Assembly (NCBI GenBank): GCA_013397695.1
Contig: VYZI01000058.1
Span: 1,941,780-2,005,779 of the forward strand
Origin: Centropus unirufus
Taxonomy: Eukaryota; Chordata; Aves; Cuculiformes; Centropidae
Direction: 5' to 3'
Length of the DNA: 64,000 nucleotides
Position 1 is the stretch's first letter. Each line of letters starts with the position of its first letter. This document shows, piece after piece, positions 1 to 13,979 of the stretch. The notes below the pieces were generated by a model. That model had not been told where the DNA came from and did not search any database. It saw only the letters and a list, made by a program, of their open reading frames with translations. The position numbers were made by a program, and so were the translations under genes.

Positions 1-893
1 TCTTTCTTGCATTAAAAATGGCATATTCCAGAAAAGCAGCAGTGCATTTGCACTGCCACATGCAAATGTAACAGACAGTCTTCAGATCCATATGAACAAA
101 TCAGCTATTCAGAAAAACCTTGAAATTACTTTAGACAAATACATGCCCCAAAAATTTTGAGCAGTGACACTGCTCAGATTGTTCTACTCTTGTTCTTCCT
201 TATGTCAGCATCACTTCACACTCCAGACACACTAATCCCAAAATATCTACGCAGGAGCTTAAGCATTTCTTATATCTCCACTAGACACAAAGATCAAACA
301 TAGATGTTTCCAAATCCGACATCTGTATCTGACTTAATCACCTTAGTCTTTTTAATCAGTGAGTGGGTAGCACAGGAATTTTTGGGGCATAGTTCATCTC
401 CTCCCAAAGTAGAATTCCATCAAATGATTGAAACTGTAAACGTGACTATCAGTCTCCAGATCATGGCATGACTAGCTGAGATTATAGATGTTTGAAGTTA
501 GGTAAGAGAGATCCCACCCATAGTGATCTATTAGATAAATAAATGCTATCAAAATATCCCAAAACACATCAAGTTGATGTTTGCTATAGTTTTGCATCAA
601 ACATCCCCCTGAAGTGCCCTTTACTTTATGTGTATTGGCAAAATGAAGTCATGAAGATCAATAATGAGCAGCTGGAAATGTGCATGTCTCCAGGTGAAGA
701 ACACCTGGAGTGTTCTACAGAGGATTCGATAGAGGTTTGATAGAGTTGAATGTAATTCAACTAGCTAGAATTGCTAACAGCAAAACAAAAAAGAGGGGAA
801 AAGGGGAAAGTAAAAGAAACCTGCAAAATTCCAGGCAGTTTCCTTATTCTGTTGTTGAGAACCCCATAAAACTTAGCTAACCTTTGAGGAATT
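1..893. other. Unassigned AT-rich sequence
   Basis: No repeat family, RNA gene or coding exon was recognised. The longest open frame is 65 codons (543-740, plus), begins inside unremarkable AT-rich DNA and has no recognisable domain, so it is taken as chance. Confidence 0.6.
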
Positions 894-1052
894 TCATAGA
901 ATCATAGAATGTCCAGAGCTGGAAGGGGTCCACAAGGATTATCAAGTCCAACTCCTGTTCTTGCATAGGACCACCCTAAAATTCATACCATGTGTCTGAG
1001 GGTGTTGTCCAAATGTTTTTTTTAATATTGACAGGCTTGGCACCAAAACCAT
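894..1052 (-). mobile_element. CR1 LINE, 5'-truncated 3' end
   Basis: The left edge reads 'tcatagaatcatagaatg', which is the reverse complement of the ATTCTATG octamer tail of avian CR1. It is followed by the usual reverse-complement CR1 3' text: 'ctggaaggggtccacaagg', 'caagtccaactcctg', 'aggaccaccctaaaattca', 'tgagggtgttgtccaaatg' and 'gacaggcttgg'. The element therefore lies on the minus strand with its 3' end at 894, and only about the last 160 bases survive, as is usual for CR1 copies truncated at the 5' end. A T-run near 1015-1023 interrupts the match. The right boundary is approximate because divergence increases there. It is non-coding and dead. Confidence 0.9.
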
Positions 1053-4000
1053 CTATTATTTCAGTGACAATAGACTTAATGATTAGCAATAATGAAGACC
1101 CAATGCCTGAAGTGATACTGATAAAAATTTTAATTCCAATATACACTTAAGATAACATACTGAAAAGAATACATGACCAAACTCATTTTTTCAGGACATT
1201 CAAGAGTATGTTTTGGAATAAAAATTTGCAACGATAGAGCCAAAAGCATACAGATGTGCTGGTTTGCTAGAGGATGTGCTTCTGAGCTAAAACCGGTAGA
1301 AATATTTAGTCATTCTGAAGCACGCTGTAAACATTACCTATTTGCTTAGGTTTTGTTTATGACTTCATAATGAATATTGAACAGCAGCTGAAATTCGTCA
1401 TGACAAGTGCAATACCAGGGGTTCAAAGGCACACTTTTCCAGAAAATACCTTCTGTATGATATATTATATATTTATTAATAGTGTTCCTATCACATTAAT
1501 ACTTTAAGGTGAGCCAGTAGGGGTATTATGATATTGTAAAATTTTAATCCTAGTAAATGTGCCTATGGTAATAAAATATGTGTCAGTTATTGCTTTTATG
1601 GTTTTGAAGTTGATTTATTTTATGTTGTAACCCCTTGCTGAGGATGAATTCTTGCTGTACCTTAGAAATGTGTATATTGCAGACTAATGTATTTCTTTTC
1701 ACCATTCTAAACATAATAAACAGTGGGATGGTTATGTGTAGCTTTTAGAAAAAACTAGCATTGACATAGGATGGCACACCAAGGGTTAGATGTAATTACC
1801 TTTGAGAGTCCTGTGTTACATAATTTTAACATAAGACTTGCTCATCTGTAATTTCTTAACCACTACATATTTCAAATATCTTCAGATCCTCAACAGGCTG
1901 TAAGAATTTTCTAGTTCATAATACAGACACAAAGAAAAATACAAGTGAAACAAATTCTCTCAAAGATAATTTATTTTCTGTGTCTGTTTACTATAGTGCA
2001 CACTATTTGTGACTAGTGCATAAACAGTATGAGACCTCAGAAACCAGATATATGTTTCTGAACAAGAGATGTTTTCTGTATTACCTCAAGTGTTATATCT
2101 AGTTGGTTTTAAATGATGCATGCTCCTTTCGTTATTTTATGCTGGTGTATATTGTGTGACCCGCTACACCAAATTATTTGGAAGCCTTGCTGGTTCCTAA
2201 ACTTTTTTGCTTGTTGTTTTTTTGCATTGTTGCATATCATTACCTTTAGTGATGATTTTGCTGATTTCATTCTCTAAATACAAGATTTTTTTTAATAAGG
2301 GATTTATGCAAATTTTCCTTCGAAGACTTTCTTGATGAAAGATGTAGTTTTTTTGAGAAATCAATTCTAAAAATAATTCTAAACTATTTTAAATCAGTAT
2401 TTAAACTGTTCTGCATCATAATTTTATTTCATAAACAAGTTAAAAAATAAATACACTCCCTCACAGTACTCTTTCTAGAAGACTTTCTAGAAGACTACAC
2501 TGTCCATAAGACAGTATGGGAGAAGCTAAGATGGACCATCATGGAAGTCGTGGAATTCTCCTTGTAGGAGATGGAATACATGTAAGAAAACCTCATTCAG
2601 AAGGAAATGGAGTTAAGACTCTGCCAAGCTACATCTGCTATGAGCTAGCACTCATTCTCTGCTCACTTTGAAAATACCACTTAATTAATGTTGAAAAAAA
2701 ATGGAAGATTCGTCTCCCTGATACTTTACACCCAGTGCTTAGACATATAATCTTAACTAAGCATAAAGATTTCTGCAGAAGGGAGGGGCACAATCACAGG
2801 AGAATTTACCCTGTCCTAAGAAAATTAGAGATGGGCAGGATAAATTGCATTCAGAGGACACCTCTCTTCTTCCTTCATGTTCATATTTAGACAGGACCCA
2901 GATGATAAATGCTAAGGACACAAGAAGCTTTCAGAAGGCTGAAGGGAAGGTTCAGGAACCTTAAATTCCCATTAATTTCCATATTCTTATTCACAGGAGT
3001 GAGATTGTCTTCAGCAGAAGACTGAGAGCAGGATCCTCACCTATGTTCTCTGAATGGCCTCTTGGAGAAGCCTATGCCTCTTTACTGATTATTCTAAGTC
3101 TACAAGGTTACATACTTTAATGTTGTTTAGCAAATGGTTCCATCTGCTAGAATAACAAAGATTGTCACTTCCACAAGCCAGCAGCTTCTCATTTCAGGAG
3201 AGAAAAACTCTACTCTGAAGATGACAGACTGATAAAAACACATAAAGCAGCACCAGAAACATGCTCAGTTGAGTACAAACTGCATGTTTTCCTCTCCCGT
3301 ATCTTGAACGCTGTGTGCAAACAATATCTGTGGCAGTGGAAAATCAAGTCATGAAGGTTATGTATATTTTCCCAAAGCAGATTTTTCCCAGCTAAGAGAA
3401 CCACATGCACCTACAACCTGAATATTTGTTGTGTGCTGCAGCTTTTCCATCTACACTGGTCTTAAATAAGTAAATCCATTCTATCACTGCGTTGCTGAAC
3501 TCAAAACTTCTTTAGACTAGAATGGGCTAAAGATACATAGATAAATAGGCAATTTGCTTTTCTAGAGTGAACTCTTAATACTGTACAGGTTTAAACAACA
3601 TTGCTGTTGAGTTAAATGTCACGGACCTTCTCAGCAACTGCTCCCATATTGCTTATGATCCTTCCTTAATGGACTTAGGTGGTAAGTGGCTTCATCACTT
3701 CTGCTCAGCTTATTGCCTTGTTTCAGGGGAATAAAGCCAAGGTGTGCAAGGGAAAGGCCCAGTTCCAGTCTGTATCTGATAGCCAGACAAAATTCTAGCA
3801 GCAATTCCCAGGAATATAGAGGCACAGGGGACAAAACAAAATATCCCAACAATAATTGTGTAAGTTATTTAATCTTCAGGGCAGAGTATTTTTCTTTCCC
3901 TTTTCAAGTGCCTTTTAAGTTCTATCTTTGATTTATTTACTACTCTTCTAGTATTTGGTCAATAAATGTCCCCTTATAATCACAGTGCATTTATACTCTA

Positions 4001-7000
4001 CAGTCTTAGCTGTCAGCAGCAGTTGCCTACACTAGGTACAATAAAACATTTCTGCCTAGGGAACTTCAAAGTCATGTGGTTTTCAGTACATTTTTCTCTG
4101 TGGCTTGGTAAATAGTTGCAACACAGGTAACTCTCCTCTACATCGTTTCTCTATTTTTTGCCTAGAAAATCAGTACATATAATTCAGATCAGTGAAGAAC
4201 TGCCCCCAGATATTAGGTCCATCGTTTCAGATTTAAGTGATGAAGTTGCTTTTTTTAGGATCAGGTGGGTGTGTTATCCAAGTACTGTAGCTCTAACTTG
4301 GTAGTCACAGTACAAATATTTCTTGGGGGGCTATATTCACTATACTTTGGGAGAAAGCCACTACCCCCTTCCCACATTTTTTTTTGCTGTGCTCAACGTC
4401 TATTCATGTGCTGTTATAATTTTTATAAATGAGATATACAAACTATTTAGATAGTAAAGAAACAAAAATATTGTGTACTGTTAAACAAAGTGTTAAAACT
4501 TGCTACACGAGTAAACAGTTTGTACCTCTCTTTGTGCAGTATATGTCATTGTACTGGTAATCTAGATCTCTCCATTACCATGAAAAATGAGAAATTTTAA
4601 GGACAATCAAACATCAAAATTTTTCTCCATATGCAAACACATTTATGTCCTGCACAGGTGTTTTTCTAATTATCATGCACTGATAAAATTCTCAATATTC
4701 AGTGATCATGGTCTATATTTGTGATGATGATGTAGTGTTTATACAACAGGTGACAGCAGGAAACCAAGCTTCATTTCTCAGATACTCTTAGTTACCTCAC
4801 GCTTTCCCTCCTATTCAGCTAGGTACATTGTGTTGTTTCTGAATGCATCATCTCTGTTCTCTCAGCCAAGCTCTGGATACCCCTCTTGAGTCAGATGACC
4901 TCTGCCAGCATATTTTATCTTCATTAAATATATCATGTGTGGTTAATTTGATCCAAACCTGAAGTATTTTGTTTGATCAAAACTGAAGAATTTCGATCAG
5001 TCAAGCATTAAAATGCACCCACTTATACTGCTGAGTATCCCAGTTCAGCACTCAGCATCCTGCTGAATGAGGTCCTGGTGCTGCCTGTGCCTGGCTTTCC
5101 TCAGAAAACCTTCGGTGATAACTATCATGTTTATTGCTCCTGTGATCACTGAAGTCTGTTTTGCTATCCCAGTCCAGTCATACACATTTAGCAGAATGCA
5201 AGAGAACTGAGAGACACCTACCACCTGCTACCACGGCTGAGTAGCTTTTTTACAATTCCGTGTAAAGTCCGTAGGTAGTAGGAATAGTGCCTGTTAAGTC
5301 CCTCCTATTTGTCCATTTATATGCCCACAGGCATCATATACATGTATTTCAGAGACATTTTAGCAAGCTTATTCAATAAAATTTCAGTCCATTCCAAGCT
5401 TATAAGGGTTCAATCAGGCAGATGTTAATCAGTGAACTATGCATAAAAAAAACGAGCAGCCGTTTCCACCGTCTCCAAGATACTTGCCATAGAATCTATT
5501 ATTCCAGTACCACAATTGAAAAAGGGCTTAAGTTTCAATTGAATCTCTTTTGCAGTCTCAAAGAAATTAGGGCTCCTCTAGGCTGATACTTACTCTAATG
5601 AACCTGAATACTGTGCAACTCTCCTTTTTTCAACCCTAAAAAGTCTTCCCTGACCATAAATAAGACTGTATCTCTGGAGGATTTCCTATGCTCTATTGAT
5701 CTAAAGGTATGCTTTATAGTCACTCAAGAATGGTGTTTGTCTTTATATCAGGATCAGAACCACCAAAATTGCCCCGAACAATTTTATTAAGCTGATAGAG
5801 AAGGGAACTGCTCATTTTAGGAAGAGAGAAGGACCTTTGCTTTGTTGGTCAGTTAATCAGAGGCCGTTTATTTACTTCCTGTGAAACTGTCCTTCAGAAA
5901 TTAGAAAGAATTACAGACAGTTTGAGAGCAGTTTTGAATTCTGGCATGTCTAAAATGAGAGAATCCAAGGATTTTAGTCCATATAGGCTTCTGTATATCT
6001 TTTTATCTCATATGTTTGGTAGCTAATCTAATTTCCATCAATGGCAACAGAAAACTTGCTATTGATTTAATGGAACTCCAGTAAAGCCATATTCTAAATG
6101 AGATTTTTCAAAGAACTCTGATTTCTGAATATTCTGCATATTCACACTCATTAGAGTCAGACAGGTAAATCCTGGAGTTACATGCCACCTGTATGTATAT
6201 ACCTAGAAATCCAAGTTGATAGGAGTTTCATAGTAGAACCTATAAAACAATAAGTAATGCTTCAACACGTAACATAAATTAATCAGGTAAAGGAACAGAA
6301 CAGAGAGAGAAGGAATATGATGTGAGAAGAAAGTATAGAGAAAGACAATAGAAGGTGAGGAACATTCAATTCTTCTGTAAATGTCATTAAAGATTAACTC
6401 TCACTGTTTCAGTGAAGGTGATAGAGGTACTGACAGATATTACTATGATATTCCAAACAAATGGCATGTAAACAAATGGCATGAAACTGTATGTGAAGTC
6501 TTGATTTGCCCAAGCCTGTTGCAGTTATCTTATTTGCTTCAAGACTGAAAGTACACTCAAGTTGTTGCTTAGTTGAAAAATGTAATATATGGGGCAGAAC
6601 TCCAACCACACCAAGATTTGGCAGATTTACACATGTAAATGAAATCGAAAAATTTCATGTACTTTAATGTAACTCTTTGGAGGATTTATAGAGGTCTTCT
6701 ATTGAGGGTGAGCCACTATAATTCTATCAGGACCTAAATTACTGGAGAGTACAGAGGCAAAAATAGTGACACACAAAAGAAGGAAAGAGCCAAAATTCAT
6801 TGGAAAAGGAAATAACAGTTAAGAAAGCACAGGCAGAGGAATAGTCCTAATTGCAACCATATTTTACCAGTACCTTGTAATGACCATCATAAAAATTAAG
6901 GAAAAAAAAGCAAGTACATTTAAAACACAGAAATTTTACTTTCCTTTAATTTTTTCACTGTCCTCCTTCTGTGGTTGACAGGACTTCCTATAGGGACGAA

Positions 7001-9189
7001 GAAAACTAGATGATCCTAAATGTGTGAGTCCTGACTCATGAACTATGATTCCCCCAAAACATGTTTTGCTTCTTGGTAAGTGTAGCATTCTTTCTGACAT
7101 TTCTTTCATGTAGACTTTTGTGTTCATTGAGGCTTTTTCAATTAAAATTAATTTTCAAATTTAGTTCACTACAGGGAAAAACAAAATCTACATAACCTTT
7201 ATTTGTATATCTGGGAAGCCAAGAGGACTGTTAAGTACTGAATAAGGTGAACAGTGATATATTTTGATGACTATCTGAGGTTTCAAGTTAATATTATAGT
7301 TTTTAGAGAACCATGAGACTTCTGACAGTCCACTGAAAAAAATTCTCAGTGGATAATCCACTGAATGTTAATGCTCTGTTTAAAGAGCTTATGTGACTCC
7401 TCAATTATAGAGCATTATGGAAAAATGGAGAATTCTATTGGTTTTTAGGTTTTATTTTTTCCTTTGTTTTCATTGTCTTCATGAGCCGATGAGTCTTCTT
7501 GGTGACATTCCTATTTTTCCTCTTGTGGGAAAAGAACTTCTAAACCTCCATTGTTTACTTTTATTCAAGCAAATAAGTCATTGCTCTCTTTCACTTGACG
7601 GGATATAGCACTGCCATGTATTTGACCCAACTAAATTAGAAAAACAATAATCCATGAAGGTAATTTAGCACTATTTCAGGACACTTGGCCCAAAAGGGGA
7701 TTAAGTTGCACTTTAAATTGGGAGCCTTGCATATGTATTATTCAGCATGAATTAAAAAGAAACAAAACAAAATAAACTTAGGAGGAATGTCATAGCTGGT
7801 TCAGTTCTGTTTTTCTGAAGTCAGAGCACTAGGGCTGCTATGGCTGATTGCTGAAAGTGTTAAATCATTCCAACATACCCACTGCAATCTTACTGAACAG
7901 AAACCAGGAAAGCTTCACACCACTAGAGTTTAGGATTTCTGCTTGAAGATTACAGACAGAAACACTGCAAATTAGATAGCAAAGCTTGACTAAAGGTGAC
8001 TTTTGGTTGAAGTATGCTGCATGCCATGGTTGGTTACCTTTGTTCTTGGGCCATGTTTGATGTTACTTGTCAAAGAACAAGGTGTGGGGGTGGGGGAGAA
8101 ATGGAGAAAGGAAGTGATAGCTGCAATTAAAAAGAGGTATTTCTTAACTCTAGACTTTTATTTTTATAGCTGGTATATTCCTCAGTTCATACCTTTCCCT
8201 GGGTGAAAGTAGTTGATAATTTCTTATACCTTTTAGCCTTTGTCAGAAGGGCGACTTTAGCTCCAAAGAGAAATATGTGGAACTGTCAGCCACAGACCTT
8301 TAATTCCCAGTTTTATTTTTGCAAACAATGATGCCATTTTTTTTACAGCACACTCGTTTTCACAGAGATGCAAAGATCAAACGTGAATATTTTATTTTCC
8401 ATAACTCTTCCAGACAAACATAGCTCATCCAGAAAAATGATAATAAAAAACCCAAAGAAGTAAACAACATTCACAGAGGGAATATAGTTTAAGTAATTCA
8501 CACAGTATACAAACATATAGTGGTACACAACCTGCAACATGAGTTTTTTGTTACATTTTAACAGTGTTTCCTCAAATCTTCAAAGCTCGCCTGATGGTTT
8601 GCTGAAGTAATTGAACCACTCTTGAGTTGCTTTATATAGGATATCTTATCTTTCTTTCATTACCCAGTCCGTGGCTTCTTTTCTATTCCCATGAAATCCA
8701 TGTACACACTTTAGAAGCCCTCCTGAACAAGCTTCCTTCTAACTTTCATAGAGCCCTTAGCACAATTTGAATACGAAAGAGATACTGAATAAAAAGCTTT
8801 AATCTCTTGTCTGCTATTCTTCTTTCTTGCCTCTTCATCTCCCCCGCCTTCTTCCAAGAGCTTTTCTGTGTTAGTAAAGTGAACACTTTCTGTTTAAAGT
8901 AAGTATAATGCTCAAGAAGATGCACTGGGAGAGTGAAATTGAAAACCTGGTCTGTGAAGCCTCTCTGCCACAATTTAGCAATATTTTTGCTGCATTTACT
9001 TGCTCTTGAGCTTTTACAGGTAAAAGATTAGTAAAGAGCGGTCCTTAACAAAATCATTCAATCAGTAGCAAGCATAGGCAGTATCAAATGTGCCCTCTAC
9101 CTCAAATACTGTGGGGCTCTTTCTTCTGATACCTCTTCCCTCAGTTAACTGGAACTGCTTTGAAAGGGCTTTCTGTTCTCTGGTCTCTT
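1053..9189. other. Long unassigned AT-rich stretch
   Basis: Both strands were read and no gene, RNA or interspersed repeat was recognised. Open frames are all under 85 codons, overlap each other on opposite strands and show no domain. Minor structures are a 12-base direct repeat 'tttctagaagac' around 2470-2494 and a 15-base tandem duplication containing 'aaacaaatggcatg' at 6455-6484. Confidence 0.6.
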
Positions 9190-9310
9190 GTCAACTTGAA
9201 TGCCAGGAAATGAGCCCTCTTTGTGAGATTAATTAATAGCAGGAGCTGATCGTCCCAAGCCCAATTGCCACGAAACAGAGCTGTAATTGCTACTTTGTGG
9301 AAAGGAAAGA
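9190..9310. promoter_or_regulatory. Candidate conserved noncoding element
   Basis: The block holds ATTAATTAAT (9228-9237), CCAATTGCCA (9261-9270) and TGTAATTGC (9282-9290), an arrangement of homeodomain-type cores in otherwise repeat-free, non-coding DNA that resembles vertebrate developmental enhancers. No alignment was available, so conservation is inferred from texture only. It could equally be neutral AT-rich sequence. Confidence 0.22.
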
Positions 9311-12300
9311 AAAAGTTTTGGTTGCAGTTTAAGAAGAGGGTTTAAGGAAAGTTCTTTGAACTAGAGGTCTCAGTGCACTGGATTAAGGCAAGAAGCAAGG
9401 AGGCCTTTGAAGTTTGTTAAGAGGTTTTGGAGGAGAAAAAAGTTGGGTGGCAAATGGGAGCTGGCAGCATCAAAAGCATTTAGCACCATTCCTCACCTGC
9501 TTGTATTCAGAGCAGGGACCACAGGCTGGAAGCATCATTTGCTCACAGTTTAAATGGTCAGTTTGGGGCTCTATTTGTTTTGATCAGAAGCCATGCTATG
9601 CATGTCAGTATGTGTATAAGGGTTGTTACATATGAAAGCTATATACACTCCAGCATGTGCACACACATATGCATTACACATATAATGTAATCACTAAGTT
9701 CAATATAGTAATTGGCATTTGTCATTTTTTTCCTACCCCATATCAATTATTTCTAATTTGTTAATTACTTGTGCACTGACATACTAGTACTCACTGATAT
9801 TACTCATCCCACATTTGATTAAAAGGCTTAGTAGATGTAGGTTTTTCTAAATGACTTTAAGCATTACATACCCATGTATATGTGGCAATAACAATAAGGT
9901 CATCTTCAGGCAAAATTTGACCTAAAGAAAGCAAATACAAGTCCCTTGCAAATGCCCAGGTGAAAAGCAAACATGTCAGAAACTTTTGCATGAGCTGACA
10001 ATACAATCTCTGAAACTAACCCTTTATCCTTTTATCATTTAACACCAAGGATGCAACTTTGCTAGCAGAACACAGCTCTGAGTCCCATAACACAAAGATC
10101 CTGGAAAACTGACCGAATGGAGGCTGGGGGATTACTTTGGAGCCAGGGGATGTCCAAGCACTGCAGAGACAGGAATCTTGTTCTGCTCCACACCCCACTG
10201 TAGGGCTCATGGCCACAGCATTCACTCTGGAAAACTGTCAGTGGCACAAAAAGACCATGGAGGATGTTACAAGCCAGTGGAGCTTAAAGAGGCCTGGAGG
10301 TGTTCTGAATTATACAGATGAGATGCTGCCAGGCCTGAAACTCAAAAAGGGCAAAGGTGGGGGAAATTCACTTTTGTCCAGTTCCTCAGCATCTGTCATT
10401 TATACCATTGAAGTCAACGGGTCAAATTCACGTCTCATATGATCTGAATATAGCCAGTGATTTCTGAACAAATTTGGTCTAGTATCTATACCCTCTTAGT
10501 ACCAGGACAGAGCTACAAAGTAAACCAGAGATGTCCTGTTACAAACCCGATGATGGTGGTGAATATCTTTTCTGTTCTCTATTTCTACAGCATCCAGTGG
10601 AAAAGACTTCTACCAAATAAATGGTGCTTCTAGTCAAACATGCAATCTTCACAACAAACAGGACTTTATGGCACTAATTTGGGTGGAAGATTGAAATTTC
10701 AGGAGTGATAACTAATTGAAAATCATTTAGGGCTCAGCTATCTGCCTTACAATTCAAGAATAATAGGAAAAAAGGGGTTTTTTTCTGTTTTAGGAATTGC
10801 CAGGGTCTGTGGTTGTGTATATTTTCCCCTTTCCAATCTCATGTATAAAAGCCAAAATATAAAAGCAAATGTGACTTCAAATAAACCACAATAGGCATTT
10901 AAACTTTTTCCACACCTCTCAGTCTGGCCCTTTGAGACCGTATTTGATCAGCAATTTTTTTTCTTCCTCCTCCCAGTTCGTTATATGCCTTACCAGGGTA
11001 CAATTAAATATGTTGCAATATGGCTCCTTGCTGAAATTAAAAGTCCTGAAATCTACCACTTGGGTCAGATGGGATAACTTGCTCTTTGGGCATGGTTCTC
11101 TATGTCCGGTGTATACAAAGGGAGTCCAAACACCTGACTTAGGGGAGCATATTTTGAAGCAGGTAAGGGTGGGGAGAAGAATGCTTAGATTAAGAAAGAG
11201 GGGCCCAAACATTGTCAGATGCACTGGAAAGGGATGTCCTGTGATTCCTCTTCATTAATGGCTGATAGAAATTTTAGCTTACTCCTCCAATTTTTTGGAA
11301 TTGGACACAGATAGAGCATATAAAATATCACCAGATAATGTTCTTCATGTTGTAGTCTCATGAACCAATGTTCAGTGCTGTTGACACAAGGTTCACATCT
11401 GCCTTAAGATATATCTACCATTTTTAAAAAATCAAAGTACTTCACAAAATAAGGAAGTCATCTTGAACAGCAATAATCATTGTTCCATCTTGTATGCATC
11501 CCCAAAATAGTTAGCATGAGTTGTTTTCTGGTTCTGCATCTTCCTTTCTCCATTTGCTCTTCTTTCTGTGCTTCCCAGCTGCTTCCCTGCTGCCCTGCTC
11601 TCTTCTTCTCAGAGCAAGAAAGGAGTGATTGTGATCTTCAGTATCTCTACAAGTTTACTTGCTGATATATCACATAGTATGCATGGCACCAGAAAAGAGT
11701 CTCTTTCCCATACCATAAATAAGAAGCAGGTAAATACAAAATTTAAAGAAAAACACGAATCCTGAGGCTGACTTGGATGAGCTACAGTAAATGTATTTAT
11801 TGTTTTCAAGAATGTAATGACATTGACTTCTAAATTTATCTGCTCAACTCATTTAGGTCATCTTTCATCTTATATTTCAGCTCCTTATCTATGAAAGGGT
11901 GACTTATGTGGAATCCAAGCCTTGAAAACAGATTGCAATTCTGATTTTCTAGGAAATGGTAGTGAGGCCAAATATAAATGCAAGACTTTGAAAGACACTT
12001 GGCTTTCAGTTTACCCTAACCTGGAGCTTAGGACATGTAAAATTCTGAGACTTCAGTATCCCAAGGTCACGTTACATGCCACAGTAAATTTTATACTTAC
12101 CTCAGACAAAATTGTGATGTAGATCTTTATTTAACAATACAAATTAATTCACAAAATGTCTACAAGATACCCAAGCCCATCCATATATCATTGTTTTTCA
12201 GTGAGGTTTTCTATAATTACATCTGTTAACAAATGTAGCAAATTCAATTAAAATTTAACTGGCAGTGCATGGAAGCAAACCAGGTTCACTTTTATTATGT

Positions 12301-12409
12301 CAAACACCTTATTTTATGCCATGCATGTTAAAGTTTACCTCTCCTCAAGGCTTGCAACTGCAACATTTTAACTGATATCTGGAGGCTTGTAATTGTATGT
12401 GTGCACATC
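9311..12409. other. Unassigned sequence with chance open frames
   Basis: Contains open frames of 101 codons (10137-10442, plus), 108 codons (10932-11258, plus) and an opposing 101-codon frame (10919-11224, minus). None has a recognisable domain, signal peptide or codon pattern, and the second and third overlap on opposite strands, which argues for chance. No repeat family was recognised. Confidence 0.55.
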
Positions 12410-12770
12410 AATTATGGATTGGATTCAGCATTTTCAGATAACTTCACCAATCACAAAGAGAGCCCAGTGGTCTCCTGGCATTTTTAGAGCAGTTTGATTA
12501 CAGGTGTAATACATACAGCCTTGTTAGCTCTCAGTGATGAGGGATTCCCTTCCCTGCTGGGTCCTAGCTGAGGTACTGACCATTGCTTTTCACTAACAAT
12601 TTCTGTCTGCTCCCAGGAGATGTTTTAATGAGCCCCTCCGACATGGCCAAAGGCAAGAAATGTTCTCTGGGCCAATGAGGTGAAGAGCCAAAGCTTAGCC
12701 TACTAGGCAAGCAATAATTAATAAGGCATTTTGGATTCATCTCAATTCATTAATAAAGTTACTTTTTTTT
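12410..12770. promoter_or_regulatory. Candidate conserved noncoding element
   Basis: About 360 bases without repeats or an open frame carry several plausible transcription-factor sites: AATCACAAAG near 12449, TTTGATTACAGG near 12493, CAATAATTAATAAGG (about 12712-12726) and AATTCATTAATAAAG near 12744. Base composition also shifts to a more balanced mix than the flanks (for example the segment around 12600-12660). This is the pattern seen in deeply conserved vertebrate enhancers. Conservation was not tested, so the call is inference. Confidence 0.28.
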
Positions 12771-13979
12771 TTATTACTGCTAAGCAACACAACGTTAAGT
12801 CTGTCACATTACTCACAAGTATTGAATGAAAAACTTGTGCCAAGGTATGCAAAAAATTAATTTATGACAAAAATAAATGAATTTAGAATACTAATTGGAA
12901 AAAAGCAACTGACAGATACAGTGAAAGATTGATTTTAGGGGAAAAGGAGAAATCTGTTTTCTGTTTATTTTAAGGACAGGGACCGAATACTGATTAGAAA
13001 TGTATAGCCAGCTAGGTTAATGCAGTTTTTGGCTAGGTTAGCACAGGATGTTAGATTTGTCTAAAATTTGCCCAAAACTTGTGTCTATCTGCTAGCTAGG
13101 CAGAGTAGCAGTGGGGTGGTGGTCTGTTGGAATAAATGACAATGGTGCCTTGAGACCCTTAGACTGTATTGCCCTATAACAAGCAGTTTTTCAGATCCCA
13201 AATAGTGCTTCTTTTGTTAAAAAGTAGCATTGCTTATGCAATAGCCAATTTACAAGGAGCTGAAATTCTACTGGAATAATCTAAATAAATTACCTGAAAC
13301 TGATTAGTAGATCCTCCCAATTTTTGTTTTCATTAAGTCAGAAACTTGGGAGAGACAACAACCTTTGATAAGTTGCTGGGCATTTTGTTTTCTTCCTCCA
13401 TTCCCCTCAATGAGTGCTAAGAGAAAGACATAGCCAGGAAGAGGAGTGAAAAGAAATATTAGTTAAAAACAGGGCGCATCAAAACTGAAGCTCTTTAGAG
13501 ATATGGAAGAGGCATCAATCACTTCTGTGGGCACATTAAGCTGTTACATATTATAGCCATCTCAGTTTAAGTGGTGTAAGGCTCATCTCATTTGCATTTG
13601 TTGTGTTACAATCTTGCTTCAGGCCTGTCTCCACAGTGAATAAGGTGGCTGTGCAAGGCAGCTTGTGGCAGGCATAAAGGATATGTCAGAGTCAAGCTGC
13701 TTCACTAATCAGCTTTGCTGGGGCAGATACATGATAGTCTATGTGAAGAAATTTAGATAATAGTATACAGCATCCACTGGAACTGTATATAGTGTATGTA
13801 GGGCTTTAGACTAACTTCTAATCCTTCACGGAAAATTTGTAAATACTGCAGCGATGTTCTAGTGACCTCTAAAGGCAGCTGGTTCTCTCTGTGTAGCACT
13901 TTTTGTTAAACTGCCCGCTTTGTACGCCACATAATGCTAATGTTCCTAAAGGCTCTATGCTGGGAATTTTCCCCAAAAT
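12771..13979. other. Unassigned; one possible regulatory block inside
   Basis: No gene or repeat was recognised. The part at about 13550-13720 (with 'ctcatttgcatttgttg', an octamer/POU-like ATTTGCAT core, and a run of balanced-composition sequence) has a weak enhancer-like texture but is not separately called. Confidence 0.5.

Noticed and set aside
2470..2494. Twelve-base direct repeat 'tttctagaagac'
   Set aside because: Too short to indicate an element; recorded only as a small local duplication.
10919..11258. Overlapping 101- and 108-codon frames on opposite strands
   Set aside because: Mutually antisense frames with no recognisable protein features are typical chance frames.
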